From Bifidobacterium apri (lineage in GTDB: Bacteria > Actinomycetota > Actinomycetes > Actinomycetales > Bifidobacteriaceae), in the NCBI RefSeq assembly GCF_009299485.1, contig NZ_WBSO01000001.1, forward strand, positions 186,001-250,000: DNA of 64,000 nt, in the 5' to 3' direction. The notes beneath the pieces were generated by a model that ran no database searches, had not been told where the DNA came from, and worked only from the letters and a program-made list of their open reading frames with translations. Made by a program: the position numbers and the translations under genes. Shown here piece after piece: positions 35,032 through 44,825 of the stretch; position 1 is the stretch's first letter, and each line of letters starts with the position of its first letter.

Positions 35032-36786
35032 ATGACAGACTCGAAAAAGGTAGCAATGACTAATTCGACTACGATATCGACAGACGAAAGCAAAGCAAGA
35101 GAGCTCACATCCCAATTGTGGGCTATGGCGAACTCTTTGCGCGGCAAGATGGATGCCAGCGAGTTCCGTGATTATATCCTCGGTTTCATCTTCTACCGTT
35201 ACCTCTCTGCAAAACAGGAACGCTTCTTGAAAGACTCCGGGCTGCTGATTGTCAATGATGGTGAAACCATCAACGATGCCTTCGCACGCGATGTGCAGGA
35301 GGAAGGTATTGACGAGTGGCACCAAGCGCTCTCCGAGGAACTGGGCTACGCGATTGACCCGGACGACACATGGGCGACACTCGTGCACAAAGTGAAAGAC
35401 CAGCAAGTCCGTCCTGAGGATTTTGGCAACATCTTCGACCACTTCAAGCAGAACGCCCAGCTGAATGCAAATGCAAGCCGCGACTTCCGCGATGTGTTCG
35501 ACGATATCAACCTGATGAACTCTTCGCTCGGAAATTCAACCGCGGCACGTACAAAAGCCCTCGCAGATCTTGTCGAGCGCATCGACGAGGTGAATTTCCT
35601 TGACGAATCCGGGCATGACATTCTGGGCAACGTCTACGAGTACCTCATCGCTCAGTTCGCTGGCAACAGCGGCAAGAAGGCAGGCGAGTTCTACACTCCG
35701 CACGAGGTTTCGCGAGTGCTTGCGAAGCTTGTCACCTTCACCCCGGATGATTCAAGCGACGAAGAGAAGGACGCCGTGCATTCGCCCGGCGAGGATTTCG
35801 AAGTGTATGATCCGACCTGCGGCTCAGGGTCTTTGCTGCTTACGGTACGTCAGGAGCTGGAGAACGCAAACGGCGGCACTATGCCAGCAGATAAGCATGT
35901 GCATTTCTATGGGCAGGAACTCAACCGCACTACGTACAACCTCGCCCGCATGAACCTCATGATGCACGACGTGGACTATCAGTGGATGGATTTGCGCAAT
36001 GCGGATACGCTGGAGCAGGATTGGCCCGATGGCAGCGATGCCAACGGCATCGACCATCCCCATTCTTTTGATGCAGTCGTCGCCAATCCGCCATATTCAC
36101 AGCATTGGGACAACGCTGAAGCCAAGCTGAAAGACCCACGGTTCAGGCCGTTCGGCAAGCTTGCACCCAAGTCCAAGGCCGACTACGCTTTCGTGGAACA
36201 TTGCATCTACCATCTCAAGCCAACCGGACGCATGGCCATTGTGCTCCCCCACGGTGTGCTCTTCCGCGGTGCCGCCGAAGGCACCATCCGCAAGGCAATC
36301 ATCGAAAAGAACTATCTCGATGCGGTCATCGGTATGCCGTCGAACTTGTTCTACTCCACCTCAATCCCTACCGTCGTGCTGGTATTCCGCAAGGATCGGA
36401 CAACGAACGATATCCTGTTCATCGACGCGTCCCAGGATTTTGAGAAAGGCAAGAACCAGAATCATCTGCGCGACGAGGATATCCAGAAGATCATTGACAC
36501 CTACGCCGCCCGCAAGGATGTCGACAAGTACGCTCATGTGGCGACACTCGACGAAATCAAGGAAAACGACTACAACCTGAACATTCCCCGCTACGTCGAC
36601 ACCTTCGAGGAAGAGGAGCCCATCGATCTCGACGAGGTCAACCGCGAGCTCGAGAGCAACGCCAAGGAGATGGAACGCCTTCAGAAGGAGCTCCAGGCCA
36701 TGATCGACCAGCTCGTGCCGACGTCGGCGATGAATGGCACCGGGTCGGAGCATGCCGGCGACGCGAAGCCGGAGGCACAGGAATGA
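35032..36786 (+). CDS. hsdM: Type I restriction-modification, M (HsdM) subunit
   Basis: The 584-residue subunit is an N6-adenine DNA methyltransferase. The N-terminal helical domain (ELTSQLWAMANSLRGKM) precedes the SAM site DPTCGSGSLLL near residue 262 and the catalytic NPPY near 353. The C-terminus ends in a coiled-coil stretch (EVNRELESNAKEMERLQKEL). The ribosome-binding site is weak for both ATG 35032 and an in-frame ATG at 35056, so the first residues are uncertain. The stop overlaps the start of the mrr-like gene (ATGA). It methylates the sites chosen by whichever HsdS is currently in the expression position. Confidence 0.95.
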   Translation: MTDSKKVAMTNSTTISTDESKARELTSQLWAMANSLRGKMDASEFRDYILGFIFYRYLSAKQERFLKDSGLLIVNDGETINDAFARDVQEEGIDEWHQALSEELGYAIDPDDTWATLVHKVKDQQVRPEDFGNIFDHFKQNAQLNANASRDFRDVFDDINLMNSSLGNSTAARTKALADLVERIDEVNFLDESGHDILGNVYEYLIAQFAGNSGKKAGEFYTPHEVSRVLAKLVTFTPDDSSDEEKDAVHSPGEDFEVYDPTCGSGSLLLTVRQELENANGGTMPADKHVHFYGQELNRTTYNLARMNLMMHDVDYQWMDLRNADTLEQDWPDGSDANGIDHPHSFDAVVANPPYSQHWDNAEAKLKDPRFRPFGKLAPKSKADYAFVEHCIYHLKPTGRMAIVLPHGVLFRGAAEGTIRKAIIEKNYLDAVIGMPSNLFYSTSIPTVVLVFRKDRTTNDILFIDASQDFEKGKNQNHLRDEDIQKIIDTYAARKDVDKYAHVATLDEIKENDYNLNIPRYVDTFEEEEPIDLDEVNRELESNAKEMERLQKELQAMIDQLVPTSAMNGTGSEHAGDAKPEAQE

Positions 36787-37805
36787 CCGAATTCCACAAT
36801 CTGCAGCAAGACGAACAGCACAGACTGACTTACCCGGAAATGAGCAGACTGCTCTACCCGGAGATCATCCGCGTCGTTCGCCTGTTGGGCGGACGTGCGA
36901 CGCGCGCTCAGATTCGTGAGGAATTGAAGAATTCCTCACGCGTCATCGATGTAGAGACGATCACTGCGGAGAAGGACTCCCCGAACCGGCCCGGCGAGAC
37001 GTTCCGCCCCTTCGACTTCCCCTTCTACATGAGTATCAAGGACCTGGTCTTCACTGGGTACCTGTCTGACGAAGACAGGCATACGGTTGCCCTGACGGAC
37101 AAGGGCCGTGAAGTGGACATGAATTCATGGGATCTCATGAAGGAAGTGTTCAAGCCGGCTCGTGCGGAGTGGAACCGCCGTGCGAAGCGCAACAAGCAAT
37201 TGCGTGAAGCCAACTCGGAGAATTCCGTGCAACCCGTCGAGACCGAAGCACCTGTGCCTACCGTGGAACAGGCGGAAGGCACCGGTGACACCATCGAACA
37301 AACCGAGATGCAGCTTCCCGAATCCGAAGACCCTGAAACCGAGTTCCAATCTAGGCTGCACAACGCGCTCATGGGCCTGACACCGATACGGTTTGAGGAA
37401 TTCGCCCGCGAGCTGGTGAAGGAAATGGGCGTCACCATTGACCCCGACCTCGGCATCAAAGCAACGGGTGATGGCGGGATTGACGGCTTCGGCTACGTGA
37501 CTGGCGACGATTTTCGGACCACTCGCGTCGCCATCCAGGCGAAGCGTTGGCAGGGAATGGTGTCCAGCCCGGAGATTGACCGATTCCGTGGTGCAATGGA
37601 CAAGTTCAATGCCGAATACGGTATCTTCATCACCACGTCCGACTTTTCGCAAGACGCCATCCGCGCATCTCGCTCCTACACACGGATGGTCACGCTGATC
37701 AACGGCGCGAAAATCGCCGAACTCGTCAGACGCTACCATCTGCACGCCCAAGAAGTCACGGCATGGGTGCTCGATGACGATTTCTTCCATCCCGACCGGG
37801 TTTAG
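36783..37805 (+). CDS. mrr: Mrr-like restriction endonuclease within the hsd operon
   Basis: The 340-residue protein has an N-terminal winged-helix domain typical of Mrr (YPEIIRVVRLLGGRATRAQI, FPFYMSIKDLVFTGYL) and a C-terminal Mrr catalytic domain with PIRFEEFARELVKEMG, GDGGIDGFGYV and VAIQAKRW near residues 235-256, which supplies the Asp and Gln-x-Lys of the nuclease site. A Glu/Thr/Pro-rich linker joins them. Mrr enzymes cut methylated DNA (type IV). The start overlaps the hsdM stop by four bases, so it is translated with the methylase, an arrangement that needs explaining since the operon's own methylation might be a target. Family call is firm; target is unknown. Confidence 0.85.
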   Translation: MTEFHNLQQDEQHRLTYPEMSRLLYPEIIRVVRLLGGRATRAQIREELKNSSRVIDVETITAEKDSPNRPGETFRPFDFPFYMSIKDLVFTGYLSDEDRHTVALTDKGREVDMNSWDLMKEVFKPARAEWNRRAKRNKQLREANSENSVQPVETEAPVPTVEQAEGTGDTIEQTEMQLPESEDPETEFQSRLHNALMGLTPIRFEEFARELVKEMGVTIDPDLGIKATGDGGIDGFGYVTGDDFRTTRVAIQAKRWQGMVSSPEIDRFRGAMDKFNAEYGIFITTSDFSQDAIRASRSYTRMVTLINGAKIAELVRRYHLHAQEVTAWVLDDDFFHPDRV

Positions 37806-37849
37806 CACACCCAAGAATGTGCATTGATTTTCACGAACACGAGGTAATA

Positions 37850-39121
37850 ATGGCTAAGAAGAACAGCAAGAAAACGGTGCCAGATCTACGTTTCCGCGGC
37901 TTCACTGACCCTTGGGAGCAGCGACAGTTGGGGGAATCCTTCAACATGCTCCGTAATAACACACTTTCTCGTGCGGACTTGAGCAATGACCGCAAGGGGG
38001 TCTTGGATATTCATTACGGCGACGTGCTCATTCGTTATCGAGCGGTGGTTGATGTTTCCACGCTGCAAGGACCGTCCATCAACATTACCAATAATCGTTT
38101 CTTGGGCGATCGGTTGACTGATGGCGACATCATCATGGCAGATACCGCTGAAGACACGAGCGCAGGGAAATGCGTTGAAATTGAAGGTATTATGCACCAA
38201 AATGTTGTTGCTGGATTGCACACCATTCCCTTGCGTCCAGCCACACCGTCAAGCCATGGATACTGGGGACAGTATCTGAATTCAGCAAGTTTCCGAAATC
38301 AGCTTTTTCCCAAGATGCAAGGGACAAAAGTCATCTCGCTCTCTCGAACAACGGTGAGCAACGCAACCGTGCGATACCCTTCCCTCGCCGAGCAGCGCCG
38401 CATCGGCGAGTTCTTCTCCACGCTCGATTCCCTTATCGCCGCCGCCGAGCGACAGGAGACCCTCCTCAGGCGGAAGAAACAGGCATATCTGCAGCTCATG
38501 TTTCCCCGCGAAGGAGAGACACAACCACGGCTGAGGTTTGCCGGATTCAGTGGAGGATGGGAACGGCGACAGCTACGAGAGGTGGCGGAGAAGACTGGTT
38601 CCGGTGGCACGCCGACATCATCTAATCCACGTTATTATGGCGGTTCGATACCTTTCCTCGGCATCAGCGACATCAATGGCCGTTATGTAGATACAACACA
38701 AAAAACGCTTACTGAAGAAGGCCTGGCAAACAGCGCTGCGTGGATTGTTCCTCAGGGGACTATCTCATTGGCAATGTACGCGAGCTATGGCAAATCTGCG
38801 ATTCTCGCGCGAGCTATGGCAACGAGCCAGGCCTTCTTCAATATTGTTTTTCGTTCAAACGTGACCCGGGATTTTGTGTTTTCTCGACTTCAATGTGCCG
38901 AATCGAGGCATGAATGGGATGCCTTGGTTTCAACCGGGACTCAGCCCAACCTCAGCGGTAGCAAGCTGAAAAAGTGGACAATTGGTTATCCTTCCCTTCC
39001 TGAGCAACATCACATTGGCGAGTTCTTCAAAGTACTAGATAGTCTCATCGCTGCTGCAGAGGAGCGAACGAAAGCCCTAACAGCCCTGAAGTCCGTCTAT
39101 CTACAGCGCATGTTCGCCTGA
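37850..39121 (+). CDS. hsdS: Type I specificity subunit HsdS, expressed copy
   Basis: The 423-residue subunit reads the DNA site for the complex. It has the usual order: first target domain (about residues 25-180), central conserved region with LAEQRRIGEFFSTLDSLIAAA and AERQETLLRRKKQAYLQLMF, second target domain (starting EVAEKTGSGGTP), and a C-terminal conserved region ending VYLQRMFA. GAGGT lies just before the ATG at 37850. It is the only hsdS copy here with a complete 5' end and operon position. The 26-bp sequence at 37911-37936 and the central repeat are shared with three silent copies downstream, so its target domains can be exchanged. Confidence 0.92.
   Translation: MAKKNSKKTVPDLRFRGFTDPWEQRQLGESFNMLRNNTLSRADLSNDRKGVLDIHYGDVLIRYRAVVDVSTLQGPSINITNNRFLGDRLTDGDIIMADTAEDTSAGKCVEIEGIMHQNVVAGLHTIPLRPATPSSHGYWGQYLNSASFRNQLFPKMQGTKVISLSRTTVSNATVRYPSLAEQRRIGEFFSTLDSLIAAAERQETLLRRKKQAYLQLMFPREGETQPRLRFAGFSGGWERRQLREVAEKTGSGGTPTSSNPRYYGGSIPFLGISDINGRYVDTTQKTLTEEGLANSAAWIVPQGTISLAMYASYGKSAILARAMATSQAFFNIVFRSNVTRDFVFSRLQCAESRHEWDALVSTGTQPNLSGSKLKKWTIGYPSLPEQHHIGEFFKVLDSLIAAAEERTKALTALKSVYLQRMFA
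37911..37936 (+). repeat. 26-bp hsdS recombination repeat, expressed copy
   Basis: This stretch, starting CTTGGGAGCAGCGACAG and encoding WEQRQLGE, occurs identically inverted at 41311 and 43969 and with two to three changes in direct orientation at 41585. It marks the 5' boundary of the exchangeable segment. Confidence 0.85.
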
Positions 39122-39122
39122 G

Positions 39123-39151
39123 GTTTTGCCCCTGCTTCGCAGGGGCAAAAC
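39123..39151. terminator. Bidirectional terminator between hsdS and integrase
   Basis: GTTTTGCCCCTG and CAGGGGCAAAAC form a perfect 12-bp stem around CTTCG. The stem ends carry T and A runs, so it can terminate both converging transcripts. Confidence 0.85.
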
Positions 39152-39171
39152 AGTCATCTCTCATGCAGTTC

Positions 39172-40092
39172 CTACAGCGTGCTGAGGAACTGCATCACCT
39201 TGTCGTTGTCCTGGGATTCAAGCTCCTTGATGATGTGCAGGTACGTTGTCTGGGTCGTCGTCATGTTGGAATGCCCCAGCCGCTTGGCCACCGACGCCAC
39301 GGAGACCCCGGCATACAGTAGCAGCGAGGCATGCGTGTGACGCAGACCGTGCACGGAGATTACGGGTATCTCATTCTTCCTGCATAGGGATGCGAGACGG
39401 TCATTAACGGTCGCGTTGAAGACACGCTCGCCTTCCTTGACGAACAGGGGCTTTTCCTGGGATTGGCCTTCGCACAGCTGTTTCATCTGCATGCACAGCA
39501 TCCAGTCGAGCCGCACAAGTCGGTTGCTCGACGCATTCTTGGTTGGCGCGAAACCACCATTGGGGCTCTTGTAATTCCATGTCTTCGACACCCTCAACGT
39601 CTGGTGATGGAAGTCGAAGTCCCCGGGTGTCACGCCAAGTGCCTCGGCGAAACGCAGTCCGGTTTTCGCAATCAGCATGAGCATCGAATCCGTCGGGTGC
39701 TCAGCGTCCACCGTGAGAGCAGCAAGAAGATTGGCAAGCTCATGTTGATTGAGGAACTTGGGCTTACGTTCAGCCTTGTCTTTGCCTTTGATGACGGCCT
39801 TGCGCGTTGGATCATGCCTAATGACACCGTCCTCAACAGCGTCCAGCACAGCGGCACGCACTTGGTGGTGAAAGTCCATCACCGTCTGCCGCTCGTGGTC
39901 GGCGGCATATTGATTGAGGATGCGCTGGTATTCGAGACGCGTCAAATCAGCGAGCGTGGTTTCCGGCGCAAGGAGTTCCAGCTGACGTTGGGTCATGCGG
40001 TACTTGCACAAAGTGACCTGTGTGACAGCACCTTTCTTGTAGGTATCCACCCATTCTGCGAAGAACCTAGACAAGAGTTGGTTTCGATACAT
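39172..40092 (-). CDS. Tyrosine recombinase of the hsdS inversion system
   Basis: The 306-residue protein is a phage-integrase-family recombinase. An N-terminal SAM-like DNA-binding domain (about residues 1-90) precedes the catalytic domain with Arg in TGLRFAEALG, His-x-x-Arg in HGLRHTHAS, LGHSNMTTT and the Tyr nucleophile in QTTYLHI. The start at 40092 has AAAGGA seven bases before it; an in-frame upstream extension is unsupported. It sits between the expressed hsdS and the silent hsdS copies, the position such recombinases occupy in phase-variable type I systems, where they invert DNA between hsdS repeats. That role is inferred from place and the matching inverted repeats. Confidence 0.88.
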   Translation of the reverse strand: MYRNQLLSRFFAEWVDTYKKGAVTQVTLCKYRMTQRQLELLAPETTLADLTRLEYQRILNQYAADHERQTVMDFHHQVRAAVLDAVEDGVIRHDPTRKAVIKGKDKAERKPKFLNQHELANLLAALTVDAEHPTDSMLMLIAKTGLRFAEALGVTPGDFDFHHQTLRVSKTWNYKSPNGGFAPTKNASSNRLVRLDWMLCMQMKQLCEGQSQEKPLFVKEGERVFNATVNDRLASLCRKNEIPVISVHGLRHTHASLLLYAGVSVASVAKRLGHSNMTTTQTTYLHIIKELESQDNDKVMQFLSTL

Positions 40093-40162
40093 TGTGAATC
40101 CTTTCCGACCCGTATGCGTTCGAATTGAAGCGGGCCGGAAAGAAACGATAGAGACCATCTCC

Positions 40163-41336
40163 TCACACGAACATGCGCTGCAGGTAGGAGGACTTTAACG
40201 CACGGGAAGACTCCGTATGCTTTTCTGCGGTGGCGATGAGGGAATCGAGAATATAGAAGAACTCTCCGATTCGTTGTTGCTCAGGGAGCGTAGGGAGGGA
40301 GATCAGGCTTTCTTGGAGTTTGTCGAAGAAGAAATACTGTCGTACTCCGCCTTCCTGTCGTTTTGCGATTTGATTTGTGAACAAGCATGTCTGGAACCAG
40401 TTCAAAAGGAAAGAATCATCCACGGACTCATGCGTCTGGAATACCTCGTATAGTGAACTGACAATAACGGGCTCTTTGCCGTCCCAGTATCCGATTGATC
40501 CTACGTTAATTCTTGCGGGATTGTATGCGAAAGAATGAGGCGCGACTATCCAGTATGAACTTTTGTCCGCGTCGAGAGGCTTCCCGCCATTATCGAATTG
40601 TTCTGATTGCGGGACAAATCCGGATTGGTTTGAGATGGAATAGCTTTGGAGATTCTGCCGCTCTTTATTCTTGATGCCGGCAGCAGAAATAACATCTCCC
40701 AACTGTCGCCGCTCCCATCTGCCGCTGAATCCGGCGAACCTCAACCGGGGTTGTGTTTCTCCTTCCTGCGGGAACATGAGTTGTAGATAGGCTTGTTTCT
40801 TCTGCCTGAGGAGGGCCTCCTGTCGCTCGGCGGCGGCGATAAGGTTGTCGAGGATGATGAAGAACTTGCCGATGCGGCGCTGCTCGGGGAGCGAGGGGAA
40901 GGAACAGCGAGCCGTGAAAAACGTATCAGGAGAAATATTCAGTAGACCGTGATTGCGCGCTCCCTCAGTAACCATTCCCGCTACATCGCCATGCCACGCA
41001 GAAGATTCAAAGTAATGCAACAGATAGTCCGAGTCAATGTCACGCTTGGGATGGAAGACTATGTAGAGCGTTGAAAGGCAGCCGGAATCGTAAGCGTCGA
41101 GCCTCTTGATAATGCCCAGTACCGCATTTCCCGAAGAACTGTGATTGTATGCGAAATCCCCGCGCTCAAGTAGGTAATAGTGCGACAGGTTATGAGAAGC
41201 GACACGTTTCTGGAAATACTCTTGCTGATCTATCAGCCCGGCTTCGGCGGAAGCGGTAAGCACACGTGAACACTCGTTATTCAGATTCTTTCGAGTGACT
41301 CGCTGCGCCACTTCCCCCAACTGTCGCTGCTCCCAA
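40163..41336 (-). pseudogene. Silent hsdS cassette 1
   Basis: This 5'-truncated hsdS runs leftward from the 26-bp repeat (41311-41336) and encodes about 390 residues without a start region. Its first target domain begins QRVTRKNLNNECSR and its second GDVISAAGIKNKERQ; both differ from the expressed copy. The conserved centre (SLPEQRRIGKFF, AERQEALLRQKKQAYLQLMF) and the end (SSYLQRMFV) match. As it lacks a promoter and start codon it is a store of target domains that could be moved into 37850 by inversion. No internal stop is seen. Confidence 0.85.
41311..41336 (-). repeat. 26-bp hsdS recombination repeat, inverted copy
   Basis: Exact inverse of 37911-37936. Recombination between the two would invert about 3.4 kb including the recombinase gene. 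Confidence 0.85.
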
Positions 41337-41584
41337 GCGTGGCGGCAGGCAAAGGAGAGATTAGAAAATGCATGCAGAAGACGGTTGAGATTGTCATTGT
41401 ATGTTCATCGCTCAACAAATACTTAACATGATGCGAACATGTTTTCGATTGTGTGGTCTGACACTACATCCGGCGCCATGCCACTCATTGTGAAGTGCCG
41501 TAGCCGTAACTCAATCCAAATTGATACAGCACGAAATTTCTCGAATCTCCTGTTCAACGGGAGAGCTGAGAACGGATTCTCATG

Positions 41585-42750
41585 CTTGGGAGCAGCGACA
41601 GTTGGGAGAGGTGGCGGAGAAGACTGGTTCCGGTGGCACGCCGGTATCATCTAATCCTCGGTATTATGGCGGTTCGATACCTTTCCTCGGCATCGGCGAC
41701 ATCAATGGCCGTTATGTAGATACGACGCAGAAAACGCTTACTGAGGAAGGCGTGGCGAACAGCGCCGCGTGGATTGTTCCTGAGGGGGCTATCTCATTGG
41801 CAATGTATGCAAGCTATGGGAAATCAGCGATTCTCGCGCGACCTATGGCAACAAGCCAAGCGTTCTTCAATATTGTCTTTCGCTCAAACGTGACCCGGGA
41901 TTTTGTGTATTCTCGACTTCAATGTGCCGAATCAAGGCATGAATGGGATGTACTAGTCTCGACAGGTACTCAGCCCAATCTCAGTGGTAGCAAGCTGAAA
42001 AAGTGGACGATAGGTTATCCCTCGCTCCCCGAGCAGCGCCGCATCGGCGAGTTCTTCTCCACGCTCGACAGTCTTATCGCCGCCGCCGAGCGACAGGAGG
42101 CCCTCCTCCGGCAGAAGAAACAAGCCTATCTGCAGCTCATGTTCCCGCAAGAAAGCGAGACCGAACCCCAGCTCAGGTTCAGCGGTTTCAATGATGCATG
42201 GAAGCGCATAGCACTGAGATCGGTACTGAAAATCAATGAGGAGCGCAACACTGCTTCCGAATTCGGCTTCGACAAAACCATCTCGGTGTCAACGATGCGT
42301 TTCAAACCCGAAGGCAATGGCGCAGCCCATGCTTCCCTCGAAACATACCGGGTGCTGCGAGTGGGCGATGTCGCATTCGAGGGGAACCGCCATAAGGAAT
42401 ACCCATATGGACACGTGGTGATTAACGATATAGGTGATGGGTTGATGTCATCGCGGTTCCGTAGTTTTCGGCCAACACAACTAATCTGTGTTCCTTTCTG
42501 GAAATACCTGCTCCAAAATCGCTATATAATGACGCCTTTGCTGTTGCGCTCAACGATGAGAGGGACTCTCATGAACGAACTCGTGGTCGATGATTTCCTC
42601 AAGCAACGGACTCCGATGCCATCTCTCCAAGAGCAATTGGAAATTGGTGATTTCTTCGAAACATTGGATCGCTTGATAGAGAATGCCGAAGGCAGAATCG
42701 CGCAACTTAGAAAGATGAAATCCTCGTATTTGCAGAAGTTGTTCGTATAA
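41585..42750 (+). pseudogene. Silent hsdS cassette 2
   Basis: This copy runs rightward from a near-match of the 26-bp repeat (41585-41610) and encodes about 388 residues. Its first target domain (EVAEKTGSGGTPVSS onward) is nearly identical to the second target domain of the expressed hsdS. Its second begins RSVLKINEERNTASEFG and is unique here. The central and C-terminal conserved regions are intact. The 250 bp before it contains no operon promoter I can recognise and no good start site, so it is treated as silent, although an open frame extends upstream to an in-frame codon at 41521. Confidence 0.85.
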
Positions 42751-42760
42751 AAACAAAGCT

Positions 42761-42800
42761 GCTTGTGGCCTGAAGCGTGTAACCGTTTCAGGCCACAAGC
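42761..42800. terminator. Hairpin between silent cassettes 2 and 3
   Basis: GCTTGTGGCCTGAA (42761-42774) and TTCAGGCCACAAGC (42787-42800) are perfect 14-bp arms. A T-rich tail exists on the minus strand. Confidence 0.7.
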
Positions 42801-42810
42801 AATTCGAAAT

Positions 42811-43994
42811 TCAAATGAACATTCTTTGAAGATATGCTCTCTTAAGCTCTTTGAGCCCTGCCAGATTTCTTTGAACTGTCAAAAGGGTAGCATCGACCAG
42901 ATGGAAGAATGCGCCTATACGTTGTTGTTCCGAGAGTGACGGAAGCCAATAACAAGAGCTCATCAATAGTGTTTTATCGGCACGTTTCTGAGAGCCGGTA
43001 GCACCCTTTTCTGTGCTGACCATGTATCGATAGAAGAGCGGCGAAGACAACAAGGCTTTCAAGAAGAGTGGAGAAGCCTTGGACGGTTTTGCTCGAAAAA
43101 CGACCCATTCTGTAGAGCCGACGTCTGGTAACGTTCCATCCGAGTCAACTCTCCAAATGCGCTGAATTCGTGGATTGATTTTGCTTAGAAGAATGTCATC
43201 ACGTTCAAGCACAAGCTTTGAACTCATAATTCGCGATCCCCTGACGTTCTCAGGCACTCCAAGTTGGAAAGAGGGGACACTCCACAATCTGTATTCGATA
43301 TCCCGATCAGGCATTATCTGCTGAATTGAGTTCAGCGGAGCAACCATTTCACTCATCCTGTGCATGCGCCAGTTTTGGATGAATCCGCTGAACCTCAGAC
43401 GCGGTTCGGTTTCGCCTTCTTGCGGAAACATGAGCTGCAGGTAGGCTTGTTTCTTCTGCCTGAGGAGGGTCTCCTGTCGCTCGGCGGCGGCGATAAGGCT
43501 GTCGAGGGTGGAGAAGAAGTCGCCGATGCGGCGCTGTTCGGGGAGAGAGGGGAAGCATAGCGGTAGTTGCATGACTTGCGTTTTCGAGATGTTGAAACGT
43601 GATATTCCCTGTGCAAGAAGAATTATTCGAGAACGCATCTGGGGGCTTCGAAGAGATGACGCGAGGAAAAGCGAATCGAGTTGTTTACTGGGACGGTAGC
43701 CAAAGCAGAAGCTGTTCAAGTATGTATCGGTTGAATTTCCAAGCCATACGGAAGAAAGGCCAACCTCATCAGGTGTCTCTGAACTACCGGTGAAGAACAC
43801 GTCACCGTTCATCACCTCGTGCTGCCGATCATCTTTCTCAATCGCTTCGACTCCATCTGGATTCGCCACAGCATTCGAATACACGTTCATGTAGGTTACG
43901 AATCGTGCGTCGCCATGTCCGAAATCTTCCTTGGTTTTCCCCGAGAGCCCGGGATATGTCAATCCAACTTCCCCCAACTGTCGCTGCTCCCAAG
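42811..43994 (-). pseudogene. Silent hsdS cassette 3
   Basis: The third 5'-truncated copy runs leftward from an exact 26-bp repeat (43969-43994). Its first target domain begins GLTYPGLSGKTKEDFG and the second MSEMVAPLNSIQQIMPD. The conserved centre (SLPEQRRIGDFFSTLDSLIA) and end (LKRAYLQRMFI) are present with no internal stop. It marks the right-hand end of the specificity store; beyond it the sequence degrades into an IS remnant. Confidence 0.85.
43969..43994 (-). repeat. 26-bp hsdS recombination repeat, second inverted copy
   Basis: Same sequence as 41311-41336 and the exact inverse of 37911-37936, at the 5' end of silent cassette 3. Confidence 0.85.
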
Positions 43995-44413
43995 CGAGAA
44001 TACATCAACAGCAATCGTCAATCTCCATAACCATGAAACTCGACCCGCATTCGTCTTTCCCCAACGCCTGTGCCAGGCCGGCTCCGTTTTCTAGTTTGCA
44101 ATGCAACATTGCCTTGGGACGCAGTTTGGGGCTAGATTACACAAACACCCGGTGATGGGCGTTCTGTTTGGCAACGAGTCGCATCATCAGCTCGTCCCAC
44201 GCCTCTGCGGGCATGAGTCAGCAGAGCACCGTCAAAGACGTATGTCAGTCCGCCGGGTGATCCCGTCAAGCTCGTTTCCCCTAGGTTGCATGTTCTCAAA
44301 CAAACCCGTACGGTGTCGTCACTTTTTCCGGACAGCTTCGTCACCCATTCTGAACGGCTCCCCTGACGCGCAGAACAGTACGCGCGACACGACTCGCCCT
44401 CATCAAACGGATT

Positions 44414-44632
44414 TCACAGGTAGCATCTCAACTCACGGCTGATAATGGACGCGCTGCGACCGGTAACCGCCGCAATCTGGCATACCATCCAGTTCTCGCG
44501 GATATGCAGCCCAGAAATCACAATCCGCTCGTCCGCCAACAAATGGCTGCAGGATGACATCAATGCAACTGTCTCTGGGACCTGTAATCTTTCCCTCAAC
44601 CCACAACCCTTCCTGGAATGTTGCACTCGCAC
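44414..44632 (-). pseudogene. IS30-family transposase remnant
   Basis: A short minus-strand frame contains LLADERIVISGLHI and then IAAVTGRSASIISREL, matching the N-terminal helix-turn-helix of IS30 transposases (IAxxLGRSxSTISREL). Nothing of the catalytic domain remains in frame. It sits at the right border of the restriction locus, so an IS event may have helped shape it. The flanking 43995-44413 shows no other gene I can name. Confidence 0.6.
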
Positions 44633-44685
44633 TGTGAAAACGGGAGTTTGGCTAGCGCGCGAATATTTGATATTCTTCAGCTAGA

Positions 44686-44730
44686 GCCCGTCTCGATACC
44701 ACCTGTAGGTGGTACCGACGCGGGCTTTTT
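44686..44730 (+). terminator. Strong rho-independent terminator
   Basis: A long stem (GCCCGTC ... ATACCACC / GGTGGTA ... GACGCGGGC) with loop TGTA is followed by TTTTT. It points rightward, but no intact rightward gene precedes it, suggesting a lost gene. Confidence 0.8.
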
Positions 44731-44825
44731 CATCCTCCAAGTATGAGATGCTCATCGCATTCCGCTGGCCGAGTAACAGAAAAGTCGCCCGAAAGGCGAC
44801 TGGGTTTCATATGAATATGAGACGA

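Noticed and set aside
39172..40092. Recombinase as a prophage integrase
   Set aside because: No phage structural or replication gene is present, and it sits among hsdS copies bearing matching inverted repeats.
44132..44344. Leftward 70-codon frame as part of the IS30 remnant
   Set aside because: No IS30 catalytic motif could be recognised; a different frame there looks slightly more coding (DELMMRLVAKQNAHH) but is too short to call.
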